Source of the DNA: Lanius collurio
Taxonomy: Eukaryota; Chordata; Aves; Passeriformes; Laniidae
Direction of reading: 5' to 3'
Assembly (NCBI GenBank): GCA_020086605.1
Contig: JACBWW010000008.1
Coordinates: forward strand, 26,673,441 to 26,737,440
DNA: 64,000 nucleotides
A model generated the notes under the pieces. The model searched no databases. It was not told the origin of the DNA and saw nothing but the letters and a program-made list of their open reading frames with translations. The position numbers and the translations under genes were made by a program. Shown here one piece after another: positions 44,925 through 57,183 of this stretch. Within the stretch, counting starts at the first letter, position 1, and each line of letters starts with the position of its first letter.

Positions 44925-47900
44925 CTGAAGGGAAAAGCACTGGGCAGTAGCAAATTGTTTCTTTTACTTCAAACAGCCTCTCCAGTTTGTTGGTCATAGA
45001 TTTTTAACATTTTTTTAAACGTTTTTAAACATTTTTTAACTCTTTCCTCCCTCATTAACAGCTAATGACTTTTTGGACAGCACCAAACACAGGGTAAAAT
45101 CAATGTAGAACCAGCTTGAAATATCCTCCTAGTTTTACACAGTTTCATTTAATCATGGGAGTGATCAGTAACTATTGCAGCCTATATTAATACAGAGTTT
45201 TTTATTTCAAGAAATTGATTATTATCACAACTTCTGGTTGCTCTTCGGTCTCTCTAATGTCTCCTCACTAGTTTGTCATGATTCTGGCTCTGTCTTCTTG
45301 TAATTCTCCCTTTGATGAAAAGCACTGCATCATTCATCATACATAGCCTGTGCTGCTACATAAAGCTCTTTCACAAACATCGTAGGGTAAGTCACCCTTT
45401 TAAACAATGGCACTGTTGTAGGCACCAAGGGTTAACCACAAGAGAAGGAAATAGAGTAAAATTTACATATTTTCTACATATGTTTATGTATTTTATCATC
45501 TAGATCACCTAAGCCTAATATGCCATCTTGGGTGCAGCTGCCTTGGGATAAGAAATTTGTTACTGCAGCTCATCTGGACCTGCTTTCTCCACCAGAGATT
45601 ATCACCCCCTCCAGCCTCTTGGCATTTCTTCCTGTGGATCTGCTCCCTAGCCCCGTTTTAATGACCTAGTTTAGCAGAAACACCTTTTACTCTCAAACCA
45701 GGCTGACAGAATGAGGGTAAATAGCAATTACACACACAGTTGTCCTGACATATCTGGAAGGGCAGTAAAGTCTGGCAGCAGAAGCCAGCCAGAAAGCCCC
45801 GTCTTTGACATCAGGTACTGCCAGAATGGGTGTGACCTGAAGTTTGGGGTTTTTTGCCTTTTTTTTTACTCATGGCAGTTCAATTGATTTTGGCAATTCT
45901 ACACAATAATCCAATCGTCCCACTTCAGCTACAAATTACTTTGGGGTCTTGCTCTTCTCTGTCCTATGTTGGACCAGCTCTCAGCTGCCTTTGAGAAAAT
46001 TAAATTGGCCAAATTCATCTGCCTAAAAAGATCTGTCTGGTGTTAAAAGAAGAACAGTATAACAATTAAGGTTGAAGACAAAAGGAATTAAACCCCAATA
46101 TTTTCTGTCCTTGTTTTTTAATGTGAAAACTTCACATTAAAGTGAACTTCTTGCTTACTTCTTCAGAAAGATGTTTAATTCCTGTTAGCATTGCCACCAC
46201 TGTGTATGTTTGCTCCTTCTGTGTGCTTTGGCAGCAAAAGACATGAAGAAGTATTTTTTTTTTACAAATATAAGGAATGCTTATGTCCTTTTGACCTTAG
46301 TCTACAAGTGCACATACAGGAGAATGAGTTAAATATTTTCAAGCAGATTTTTTGTCTGTGTGTGTGTGATAAAAGCACTTATGCTGTCAGCAAGAGCAAA
46401 ATATAAAACTAATGGAAAGAACAAGCAGACTCTTAAGAAATACATTATAAATTGCATATAAAGAATATATCACTTTCCAGAGGTCTCTGTTGTCAGTGTG
46501 CAAATAGAAGGCACACTTCCAAAAGGCCTTTCTGTCTTTGCATAGAGCAGGAGGTCACCTCCATTTCCTCCCCCTCTGCTTCTGGCAGCCTGAAGAAGTG
46601 ATCACTGCTGACTTCCTGCCTTTAGCAGGAACTAGAACCTGTGAAGCTCTGTTCACTTTATTTTTTGAGCCCTTATCCCTCTTGGTCTATTTAAATTACA
46701 TTAACTGATGTGTGAAATGGCCAGTTTGCCAGTTTGCAGGGTTTCTTGAATTGTAAGATCTCCTTTTTTGACTTGCTTTGCTGTATCTCTTTATTGACTA
46801 CTGGCATCCCACTCTTTGATCTGTACTTTGCCTTCCTCCATCCGCTCATCTGTTCCTGAAGCTTTTGTCCTCACTCAGTAATCTCATTTGTTCCCATTCC
46901 TGTGATGTGATGACAAATGGCAACTGTGTATTCCAAGTCCATACATTCATTTTTTTAACCATGTTAGTGCTTTAATAAACTGTAAATTACAGAACTCCTG
47001 AAGCACATATTTTTTTTTAATTACATATTTAAACTGCTTTTTATAGCAGCTCATTGGAATAAGATCTGTCAATAGTATTAACAATGTTTTTTTTCTATGC
47101 ATTCCCTATAATTTAATCATTAAATAACATGCAAGAGAAAAGACATACAGAGATCTCAGCACTAATTTCCACTGAAGAGTTCCTGCCTCTCATCTCTGGC
47201 ATCTTGCTGCTGTTGTTTCAGATCTCTTGCTCTGCCATGCCAACATAACCACAAATTATATCAATGAACTGATTTGGTTTAAAAAATAATTGACATTTTC
47301 ACTCAGAATATTCTTAAAGATCAGTCAGTTCCTGGGATGATAATACTATGCAAACTGTCATTGCCTGCAGAGCTGAATATCCAGAGAAAGCATAGATGTC
47401 TGGTTCCTTTATGTTGTGAGACTTCTGTTCCTCTTGTATGGTAATAGATGTGAAAGTAGGCTTTGGAATAGTCCCTATTTTGAGACGACACATAACAGCA
47501 ATCCAGCTCTTTGGTTGTCAGTGGTCTGGGATATCTGACACCAACTCTGTTTTTGAGGTAGAAATACATGACAGTATTTCTAACTTTTCTTTTACAAGCA
47601 ATATGGGTACCTATTGTAGAGTTACTAAATCTCAAGCAGAAATAATCATTGCTCTCCAAAGCCTTTTAAATCCTTTGGACAGAAATGCCATGATGTTAGT
47701 AAGGCACAGATGACATTTGTTTTTCACCACTCACTCTTATCTCAAACTATGGTATGGTTGTTTGATGGAGGCAGATGCACATGAGGAACAAGGTGGCCAA
47801 CATCCTGTGCACTCCAGTGACCATCCAGTGCTGGCCTGTCTAAGACATGGAAATGAAAACAAAAGTGAAAATCACAGCAACAACTTGGATCCAAGCCAAG

Positions 47901-50900
47901 ATTCTTTATCCTCCTAATTCAGTTAACATAAAAGTCTGTTCTATACTCAGACCTTATGTATATCTGGATATTGTCTATAAATACAGAAATTGGTTGCCTA
48001 AACAAAGTGAATATTTTCTAACATAGTCCAGTCAGAAGAGGAAAGTGAGACAATATGACTCAAGGTAATGTATAAGGGGTTACACTGTTAAAAAGAATGC
48101 AGTAGTTGTATTCTTAATATTACTTTCCTGACTAGAAGTAATAAAGTAAAAGAGGAAATGTAGGGATACTTGTTTAAGTGAAAATAATTGCAAAAACATC
48201 TCTCTTCTTAGAAATAAAAGTTATCTGGAAGGTTGTGATGTCAACTTCTCATCATTATGTTCTTTCATAGGCTTCAGTGGAACAAAAAGTGTTCTGTAAA
48301 ACACTAATGACTAATGGAACTAGCATTTGCTGTGTATAAAGCTGCATTTTCCCCATGTTGCATGTTGTCTGGAGTGGCAGGCAGCTGACAAGAAGTAGTG
48401 TTTCTCCTTAAACATTCATGACATGCAGTTTAACCTTTATTATTTATGGAAAAGAAAAGAGTGGGGGCCAGTTTTTCATCCTAGCATTTCATTAGTAAAA
48501 GAAAAATTACATCTACCTGCCTGCCTTTACCATACTTTCTGCTGTGAAGTGAAAGCTGTTAAGGTAGCAAGAGTAGCAAAGTGTTATTACTATGCATGTG
48601 TGTGTATATATACATCTGTATGTATGTACACCTATGTTTTGTGTGCAGTTTTGTGATCTTGTGGTTCTTAGGTATCTCTACAGAAGTTTGTGTCACTTAA
48701 AAGGAAAACAAATAAATATGTCCCCTTTGCATTAATTTTTTTAGATCAGATTTGCTCATCTTGAGTTTTCATGCTGCAGTGTTTTCACCTGAAAACTGTT
48801 GATTTTTTACATAACAGAAGTATATAAAGGTAAGGTCACAAAACACAAAAAGAGACATAAGATACATCATGATGCATTTAGAAATCCTTTAGGTGTGTTC
48901 CAAAAGAGTACAGATTCCTTAAAGTAAAAAGATAATAGATTTCTTGAAAAACAGGGGAAGAGTTCACAAATCGGAGTGGCAGGGTATGTTTGCAGTACAG
49001 GCGATGTTACGGTATTTCATCTTTTCAGCCTGTAGGTGGGACTGTGTTTTCAGGGAACCCGTCTGTGAAAAAAATTCTGAATCGGCATCAGGCAGCTCAG
49101 GCTGCTGCTAACACTATCTGGAACGAGTCAAGTGATTCTTGACTTGTGTTTGAGTTATTTCTGGGGGAAAACAGCCTGTGTCCGAAATTACTTTAGTCCT
49201 AATGGGCCAGCCTGAAATCTCTGTTCTCACTGCAGTCTGTCGGCATTCTGCCTGCTACAAATCCACAACTGCAGGATTTGTTCCTATTAAAAAGCATTTA
49301 TGTAGCTGAAAAGAATAATGTCTGTGGAGAAGTGCTGAATTTAGAGCTATGGAAAATACTGTAAGTGAACTGCTGATGGTGTATTAAGTGACATTTTGAA
49401 TTGGGATTAACAAGTAAATTCTCATGCATAACTTCCTGACTCAGAAAACTAAGTCAATCACAGGCTGGGATTCTTCTTTATAAAAATGCTTAGGGCAAAG
49501 GGGAACAACAGAAAGGTTTATAGCACCCTAGGCCCACAGAGACACTGACTGATAACGCTGGATGCAACTCCTCAGGTGGGAAAGAACCACATATGTGGGT
49601 CAAATGTTTTTATGAAAACATTGAAATTGGACTTTGACACTACTACTGCTACATGGTTCTGGCTAGATGCCTTTTGTTTCTTGTTTTGCCTCATGCTGGC
49701 CCTGCTTCTCCCACTCTTATTCATTCCCAGCAGTACTTTACCTCACAAGGAGCAGCCCAGGCAAAGGGGCAGCAGCCCTGTGATTTATGGGTTCACTATC
49801 TCTTCTGTTGTGTTTACACAGCTTACGTTCAAATAAGACAGCTAGGAGAGTATGGAGCTCCCATGTAAAATGAAAAAAGATATTCTGCTGTGGAGAAAAA
49901 GGAAATCAAGAGAGATCCAACCAGATTTTGGTGCTGTAAACACATCTGCAGGGTCACCATAAAGCAATGACTACAAAGGTCAGCATTTCAAAATGTGTCT
50001 TAAGAAAATGTTTTTGCAAGCTTTGTGGTGAAGATGGCTGGCATGTTGTATATTGTAACATTCTGCTTAATCTCCTCCATGCTATATGGAGTCATTTACA
50101 ACAAAAAATGCCTGACATAACTTACAGCACAGGAACACACAAAACCAGCTTCACCAGGGTGGATGTTTATGTAATCTTCAAGAACACTCTGAAGTTTGAT
50201 TCAGTAATCAAATAAAACTACGAAAGGCACATTTCTCAGAGACACTACCCATCTTTGAATTTCTGAGGTTCTTTATTTTACCGAGCCTTGTTAGATAAAT
50301 GTTGATGATTATTTCTGTACATCGTGTTATATGCTGTTTTCATTCCACTTCTCGGTTGTAATTGCACAAGCTCTTTGAGCTTTCTTTATTTAATTGAAGC
50401 ATCTTAAAGGTGAGCAGATGGTCACCACAGGAGTGCAGGTTTCCCATTCATAGCGCACAGCAAAGGCAGCAACAAAAGTTAAGTTTACATATACTGCCCT
50501 GACAACGACCTCTGTGCTGAAATAAACAAACCCCTTCTGTAAAGCCAGGAGAAGTTCACTCACCTTTCAACGCAAACCTGGCACTCTCTAACAACTATAA
50601 AACATCAAACCGTGCAGCCGTGCTCCTACAGGGCACACAAAGCTCCAGAGACCACCATCCTTTAGGATACTGTTGTCAAAAAGCATCAGGTGTTGCAAAG
50701 CCTCTTTCACAAAACATCTTGTGCATTTCACACACCTTTATTCCAGAAAAGGCTAACAAAATCTGAAGCATAGCAGCTTTAGGCCAGTGAGTAGAACTGA
50801 ACAGGGATGCTCTTACGAGTAGGCAGTATTGTTATAGAGATTCCAAAAGTTCTTTTTTTCCCAATGAAACAGTCTCAGAGCTCTCCACTGGAGTGAACCT

Positions 50901-51039
50901 CCGTTGCTTGGGGCATGAAATTGTGTCTCTCGAAACAGTGGGAAATGACAAAACCCGGCATCTAGACTTTCTTGGCACGGGGGACCCAGAAAGACCCCAG
51001 AGGGACATAAGCAGGGTTCCCAGATCCGGCGTCAACTTC
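44925..51039. other. Intergenic sequence between the candidate small gene and the NPR3 CpG island
   Basis: Mostly AT-rich, with no recognised gene. It contains one possible terminal exon on the plus strand (49029-49142, see findings) and a possible minus-strand donor GAAAG/GTGAGT at 50565-50575. Open frames up to 112 codons elsewhere (47321-47917, 49576-50215) have no domain character. Confidence 0.5.
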
Positions 51040-51459
51040 CCCGTAGGCTTATGCTGTGCACGGGCACTTTTCCAGGTGACCCGAAACGGGAGCAGGCCAG
51101 CCCTGCTTGAGCTCTGCCGCAGCGCCCTTCAGGCTGCCGCCTGCATCCCCTGGTACTGATGCTGCAACCCCTCCTTCCCCACATCCCACAGCCCTGCCGA
51201 GCGCCGACCCCTGAGCCCTCGGGGTGCCTCAAAAGCCTTCCTTACGCAGTAAAGGACAGCTTAAGCCGGCTGGCGGAACCCCCAAAAAATATTTAAGAAA
51301 AAAATAAAAGTGCAATGTGCTTCTTTACTCCCTGGCCCCGACTGCGAGGACTCTTGGCAAGGGAGGGCAGCAGCCGAGCAGGAAGGTACAGGAATTACAC
51401 ACACATCAGTGTCAGATGTATGCGATAAAGACACCCCCCGCCCGCCCGCGGAGGTGTGC

Positions 51460-51497
51460 GGGGCGGGGGGGCCGCAGGGAGGGGGCGGGCGGGAGGG
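51460..51497 (+). other. G-quadruplex-forming tract upstream of NPR3
   Basis: Seven runs of three or more G separated by 1-5 bases on the plus strand. This satisfies the usual four-run quadruplex pattern several times over. It lies about 360-400 bp upstream of the NPR3 start codon. Confidence 0.6.
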
Positions 51498-51856
51498 AGC
51501 GCCCGGGCCGGCTCCTCCCTGCGCACAAACCCGGCCGCGTCGCGCCGGGCGTGCGGAGACGCCGCCGCTGCTCCCGCGCTACTTAAGCGGGGAGGGCGCA
51601 GCCCGGCAGCCCCGCGGGGGGATCCGGCGCGGGGGGGGGGAAAGTGTTTTATAGAAATAGTCGTCTATCTATAAGAGAACGAGAAAAGCAGAGCCGACAT
51701 GCTCCGTCCGTGACCCGCAGGCGGGGTGGGGAGGGGCAGGTTGTGAATCCGCCAAGCACCTGAGAAATAAAGCACGACCGAACAATTTCGAGGCGGGCGG
51801 GGAAGGGGGGGCGAAAAGTTTGCCGGAGCTCGGGCGTCTCCTGGGGGGCGGGCGCG

Positions 51857-52562
51857 ATGCCGCCCTGGCTGCTCGGCAGCCTCTGCTGCGTGCTGGCGGC
51901 GCGGGCGGCGCTGGGCGGCGGCCCCGCGGGCGCGGAGGAGGAGGAGGAGGAGAAGCTGATCCGGGTGCTGGTGCTGCTGCCGCAGGACGACGCCTACCTT
52001 TTCTCGCTGGGGCGGGTGCGGCCGGCCATCGAGTACGCGGTGCGGAGCCTGCGGGAGAGCGGCGCGGGTCTGCCGCCCGGCTACGCCTTCCAGCTCACCT
52101 ACGAGGACTCGGCGTGCGGCAACCGCGCCCTGTTCAGCCTGGTGGACATGGTGGCCCTGCAGCGCCGCCGCCCCGACCTGCTGCTCGGGCCGGTGTGCGA
52201 GTACGCGGCGGCGCCGGTGGCGCGGCTGGCCGCGCACTGGGACGTGCCGATGCTGTCGGCGGGCGCGCTGGCCGCCGGCTTCGGCGCCAAGGGCGGCGAG
52301 TACTCGCACCTCACCCGCGTCGCGCCCGCCTACGCCAAGATGGGCGAGATGCTGCTGGCCCTCTTCCGCCACCACCAGTGGAACCGGGCCACGCTGCTCT
52401 ACAGCGACAGCAACCCCGAGCGCAGCTGCTACTTCGCCATGGAGGGCGTCCATGTGGTCTTCCAGGAGGAGGCCTTCCACATGGCCGTGCACAGCTTCGA
52501 CGAGACCAGCCGGCACCTCGACATCGACGACGTCGTCCGCGCCCTCCAGACGGGCGAGAGGG
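51857..52562 (+). CDS. NPR3: NPR3 exon 1: signal peptide and N-terminal ligand-binding lobe
   Basis: 706 nt, 235 codons plus one base, donor GTGAGT. NPR3 binds natriuretic peptides at the cell surface and internalises them for clearance; it lacks a guanylate cyclase domain. Residues 1 to about 21 ([20 protein letters not shown]) form a signal peptide. A Gly/Ala and poly-Glu linker follows, then [20 protein letters not shown] and [11 protein letters not shown], which open the type I periplasmic-binding-like ectodomain. Conserved blocks include [55 protein letters not shown] and CYFAMEGVH. The paired Cys of CGNR and GPVC are present. The ATG at 51857 has G at -3. Confidence 0.96.
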
Positions 52563-55500
52563 GTGAGTGGCGGCGGAGTGCCCGGCCGGGCTCCTCCATA
52601 GCGTTTGGTGGCGGCTGGGGCGATGGGAACCCCGGGGAGGGAACGACCTCCGGGAGGGGAAGAATCAGGGCTGGTCCTCGCCCGTGGGAAACCCACTGCG
52701 GTGCTGCGACGGCAGCCCCGGGCCAGGCATCCCCCGACAGACGAGAACCGTAGCCCGGAGCGAAAGCTCTGACCACAGAGGTTCAGAAGAGTTTTACCTC
52801 CCGGCGGCGGAGAGGGCGGCTTGCCCTCGGGGACCGCTCTAGGAGGGCTTTGTGGCATGGTAAGAAATCAGCTTTCTGCTGGCGGTCTGGTTTACCCAAA
52901 ATTATCCACGTCTGCAGGGCAGCAAATCTGTTGCTTACTCTGACAGTTTTGCAGTGACACTGTAAGTTGTCACTGTAAGTTGATACTGCAGATGTTTTCC
53001 TCTCACCCCGCTGTGTCTTGCAGCCGGAGACCTTTTCCCCACTTCTGCCACTGGAAGCCCCGTCGAGTACCTCGTAAATAACAAATGCATTTAGGGGAAA
53101 TGGCAATATCAGGGGATATGTGCATGCGAAGCATCTGAGTGAATGCTGTGATGTTGCCACCAACAGTTAGCAAGACACCGTGGAGATAAATGGCTTGTAA
53201 AACATCTGGGACAGTCATCTCTGGGCTCAATGAACTGCCTTTGCATCATGGAGCAGCATAGCAAAGTGCTTTGGAACGTGCAGTGTTGTAGTTAGATGTG
53301 CTTTAAAGTGAGATCTTGCCTAGTGTTGGAGGGTTTTACCAGGCACAGGCTTCCCCAGTAAATTAATGCAAAAATAAAATATGTATTCCAGGAGTGAAAT
53401 GCAGGGTGAAGTATTTTCCGAGAAAGCCAAAGATATACAAAGCTCTTTATACAATTTTTACATATCTTATTGTAGAGTGTTAAAATAGCATCAGAACTGG
53501 ACAGATAAAGATCATGCTGTGTGTGGCTGGCAGAACTAGTATTATGGTGCTGAAGGCTGTGGGTGGAGCAGTCTTGCACTGCTAATGTTGTTGCGCTGCT
53601 GTGAAATCATTAACACGTGCAAGAGTGTGTGAAATAACTGAGGTCTAACGGTATAGGACTCTGTAATTCCCTATTCACTGGAGCAGGTGCTTAAAATAGG
53701 ACTTTCCTTGTAAGTACCATTTGGGGAAATAGAATGAATGGAGAGAAATGAACCTATCAGTGCTGGAGGAAACCACAGTGTGGGGAAAGATGCTTGTCAA
53801 GTGTCTGTGTGTGTGGCTTTCCTGATGTTGAGAGCATAACAGCATGCTTGCAGCAGGAAAAGACAAGTGTTCACCCTAGCTCTTCTCTTCACACCATGCA
53901 GACAGTCAGGGAAGAGAGATTGCTTTCAGCCTGGTTTAAAATGCTTTGCTAAGCTGAGACATTTGATCTTTCACAATTATGTAACTTGCAAATGACTGAA
54001 CAGAAGCAGCCCTCTTCTTTCTCCCCATTGTGCCTTGTGGGATCCCTCCTTCCATCTTACCTCTTCATTTGTCCTCTGACTCCTGCCACTCAAGTGGGGT
54101 CCTCCAGCTTCTACTTGTTGCCTTCTCACCTTGAAGACTGACTGCAGAACTCACCTGGCGCATTCCTTTCGCTCTTCTGCTCATGGCATCTTTCAGGTTA
54201 CCACAATATTTTAAGAGCTATACATCATGTAGAGGGTGCACCAGATGAGGTCTGAAGAGCAGTCAAGGTCTTTATTTCTTGGGGGTGGGGGGTGGCGCTC
54301 AGTGGAGATCCCCCCAGCAAGACAGCAGGGCTTGTGGGCAGCAGCACACTGTCCAGAGCACTTTCAAGAAATGTTTTCACTTGATTGGTTTCCAGGTTTA
54401 ATGGCTCCTGTGTCACACCTGTTGTGACAATGTCCTTGGCTCTAAGCCTTCAGCTTCTCTAGTTTTCAAAGACTGCTGTTTGGGGTCCCACCTGAGTGGT
54501 AAGGCTTCACTGAACTCCCGGACTGAGAGTGGGCTTTCAAGCAGATACAGGATTATTGCTTGAAACTCTCCCAGGGCTGGGACAGAAACTGCCCCAACAG
54601 CTGTACTGTGGGAGCCAGGACACAGGCTGGCCCCAGGGGTCAGGTTGCTGCTGGCTGCAGGTCTGCACTGAGCTCTCAGATGCCTGGGAGGAAGAGACAC
54701 TCAGCCATGCACAACTGTTAAATGACTGAAGTCTTGGAGCCACAAAAAAATAATGATGAAAAATATGGTAATAAAAGTTAAGTGCTTGTCTGCAATTAAT
54801 TTCATTAGTAGTTCAAGCTCCTTTATAGGCTCAGGTCTGTCTGCTGCAGACTTCGTGCTGTAGGCTCAGGTTTACTGCAAGGCTCATAAATACAGGCCTG
54901 TGCTTAAAGGTATAAGCATGTAGTCCAAGGGATGTGTGTAGCAAAGGGAACTCTTACTCCTTTAACTGGAATTGAACTGCAAAGTATTTGCAGGATGAGT
55001 CAATCCTAGTCAATAAATTCAGCATATTAGTATTAGAATTACTGTTAAACATGGAGGGAGAGGGAGAACATTTTGTATGGGTTTGCACGTACCTATTTGT
55101 ATGTACACAATAGTAAGGTACAGATGCAGATTAAATACATAATTAATATTTTTGGAAGATTGTGAGAAACAAATCCATGGCTTATTTGCTTCAGAATCCT
55201 GAAATATGTAACCTTTGCTTTCCTGCTGGGTTAGAAACCCCTTCCAAACAGTTAATATTACTTCCCTTACATTCCTTTAGAGGCTTACAAAGTATGATTT
55301 AATGTATGTTAAAGTAGTTCCCCACACACAGTCTTTATTTTATTCCTTTTGCTCAACGTCTTTTACTGGTGGTGTGGGAATCTCTTTGATTCCATCTACA
55401 GATCCCAGTTTTATGATAGAAGTGAATTACAAAGGCAAAGTCAAGGAAGAATTGGGAGGGCAGCAAGGAAACATTTCAAAAGGAAATCTCTCACCTTTAC

Positions 55501-57060
55501 TGAAATTAAGAACAGTGAGACAAATTCATTCCTGATGTGCGTCTGGAAAAGATTTGGTCCAAATTTTATTGTAAGAAAATTTTTTTTCTTCTTCTTTTAC
55601 TTCATGCTAATATACTTCACAATGGTCGTGAAATATGTCTGTTGCTCTGGAAATTATTATATTACTCTGCCATAATCAGTAGGACAGAGCTATGCATGGT
55701 ATAACTCTCCTGAAGCGTGGGGTTGTACTGAACATGACTCACCCCAGCAGCACATCTGGAGGTTTATGCCTGTGATGGCATCCAACCAGGAAGGCGATGG
55801 GAGAAGATTCATTGTGTGCAAAAAGATTTGGCCTGTTCGGCATTTTCATTTCTTATAATAGAAAACACTTCCACCCAGAAGAGCCGAATGCGGTTTTGAT
55901 TCGTTTTTATTGTTGGGTTGAAAATATTTGCGTACATTATTGTAGCTTTTGAGTCCTGCCATGTGTGACGGTGTTCTTGGAAACATGCGTGCAGTTGGTT
56001 TTGAATCATTATCCTAACAGGATCTCTTATGCCTCTGCTGTAGCATACAGTCTTAAAGCACACACTGATAAAATACTTTTGCTGCGCCCTCTGATATCAG
56101 TAGCTTCATACCTGTAGTCTTGTGAACCTCTATAAAAGCTCGTGGTGTAACTTACTCCGTGTGGGAGTTCTCTCCCCATTGTTGAAGACCTCACCCAAGC
56201 TTCTGCTTTCCTTTTGTAGAAGGAAGGAATAGCAAGGGAAGTAGTCCCCCTGCCCAGCAGCTCTGGGAAGAGACCTATGAACCACAATCATCACACTGTG
56301 GGTCACGGTGCCCATACAGAGCACACCCGTGGGCTTGTAGGTCTCATTGTAGCAGCAGTGCCTCTGCTTAGCTATTGGCTCGTGATAAATGGTCCTCTGT
56401 GGTGTTTGTACCCACTTCTAATCTTCGTGCTTATCAGAAGGGTGCTTGGTTTTTCCATTTATTAACATTAAGTGTCCCATCAAAGATTGTTACCTAGGCT
56501 TATTGTATGGTCTCTGGAGAGGAAATCACATTCTGGAAGGATTCATACCACTGTCCCTGCTTCACAGATGCTGCTCTCCCTTAAGTGCACAGATGCAACA
56601 AAATCTAGGCTAGATACCTAAATAGTAGGCAGGTGAAGTGTAGTCAAGTTCAGTCTACATCAAACTGTTCAATGGAATGGAAATTGAAATGGCAAAGTCA
56701 TGGTATCTCCATCTTTGTCTTATGCTCAGTTCACAATAGCAACAGAGGCTTGTGATTGTGGTCTGGTCTGCAAACACATGCAGCTAAAGAAATTTGGAAC
56801 TAGAACTTATATTTTGCAGGGGTAAGAAAACAGATCCCACAGAGACTCTACTTAATTGTCTTCAGAAGGAAGACAATTCTGTTTTCACTACCTATCTTAG
56901 CTCTATGGGAAATCAGCTCCATTTGCAATCTGTGTTTTCATGTTTGTTGCAAAACTGGGAGGACAGCTGGGGTCACTGTCGCTGGCAGCGTTATTGCTTC
57001 ACAGGCTGTTCTCTGGAGTTCTTGAGTTGCTTCTTATCTATGTTTCTCATTTTCTTCCAG
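52563..57060 (+). other. NPR3: NPR3 intron 1
   Basis: 4.5 kb between GTGAGT and TTTCTTCCAG. The first 250 bp are still CpG-rich. No repeat, RNA gene or second coding exon is recognised; open frames inside (54225-54743, 55302-55675) are unsupported. Confidence 0.8.
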
Positions 57061-57183
57061 TTGTAATCATGTGTGCCAGCGGTGACACTATCAGGAACAT
57101 CATGTTGGCTGCTCATCGACAAGGAATGACCAATGGGGACTATGCTTTCTTCAATATTGAACTCTTCAACAGCTCATCATATG
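57061..57183 (+). CDS. NPR3: NPR3 exon 2
   Basis: 123 nt. Two bases complete Val; translation continues [20 protein letters not shown], then [20 protein letters not shown], then Y and one base over at the GTAATG donor. It carries the ectodomain Cys of IMCAS, which pairs with that of CYFAMEG, and the NSS glycosylation sequon. Very close to human NPR3. Confidence 0.96.

Larger units (their letters stand above)
51040..52800 (+). promoter_or_regulatory. NPR3: NPR3 CpG island and promoter
   Basis: Abrupt GC- and CpG-rich block covering the upstream region and exon 1. It contains a G-rich tract at 51460-51497, a run of about ten G at 51631-51640, and a TATA-like CTATAAGA near 51669-51676, about 180 bp before the ATG. 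The transcription start is not determinable from sequence alone. Confidence 0.7.

Noticed and set aside
48598..48640. TG/TA-rich stretch resembling a microsatellite
   Set aside because: The repeat is short and interrupted (TGTGTGTATATATACATCTG) and not worth listing as a separate feature.
51820..52566. 248-codon open frame on the plus strand overlapping NPR3
   Set aside because: It begins at a TTG rather than an ATG and is out of frame with the receptor. The translation is Ala/Gly/Arg-rich low complexity.
51665..52858. 397-codon open frame on the minus strand across NPR3 exon 1
   Set aside because: It is antisense to a verified exon in very GC-rich sequence, where stop codons are rare. The protein is Arg/His/Pro-rich without a domain.
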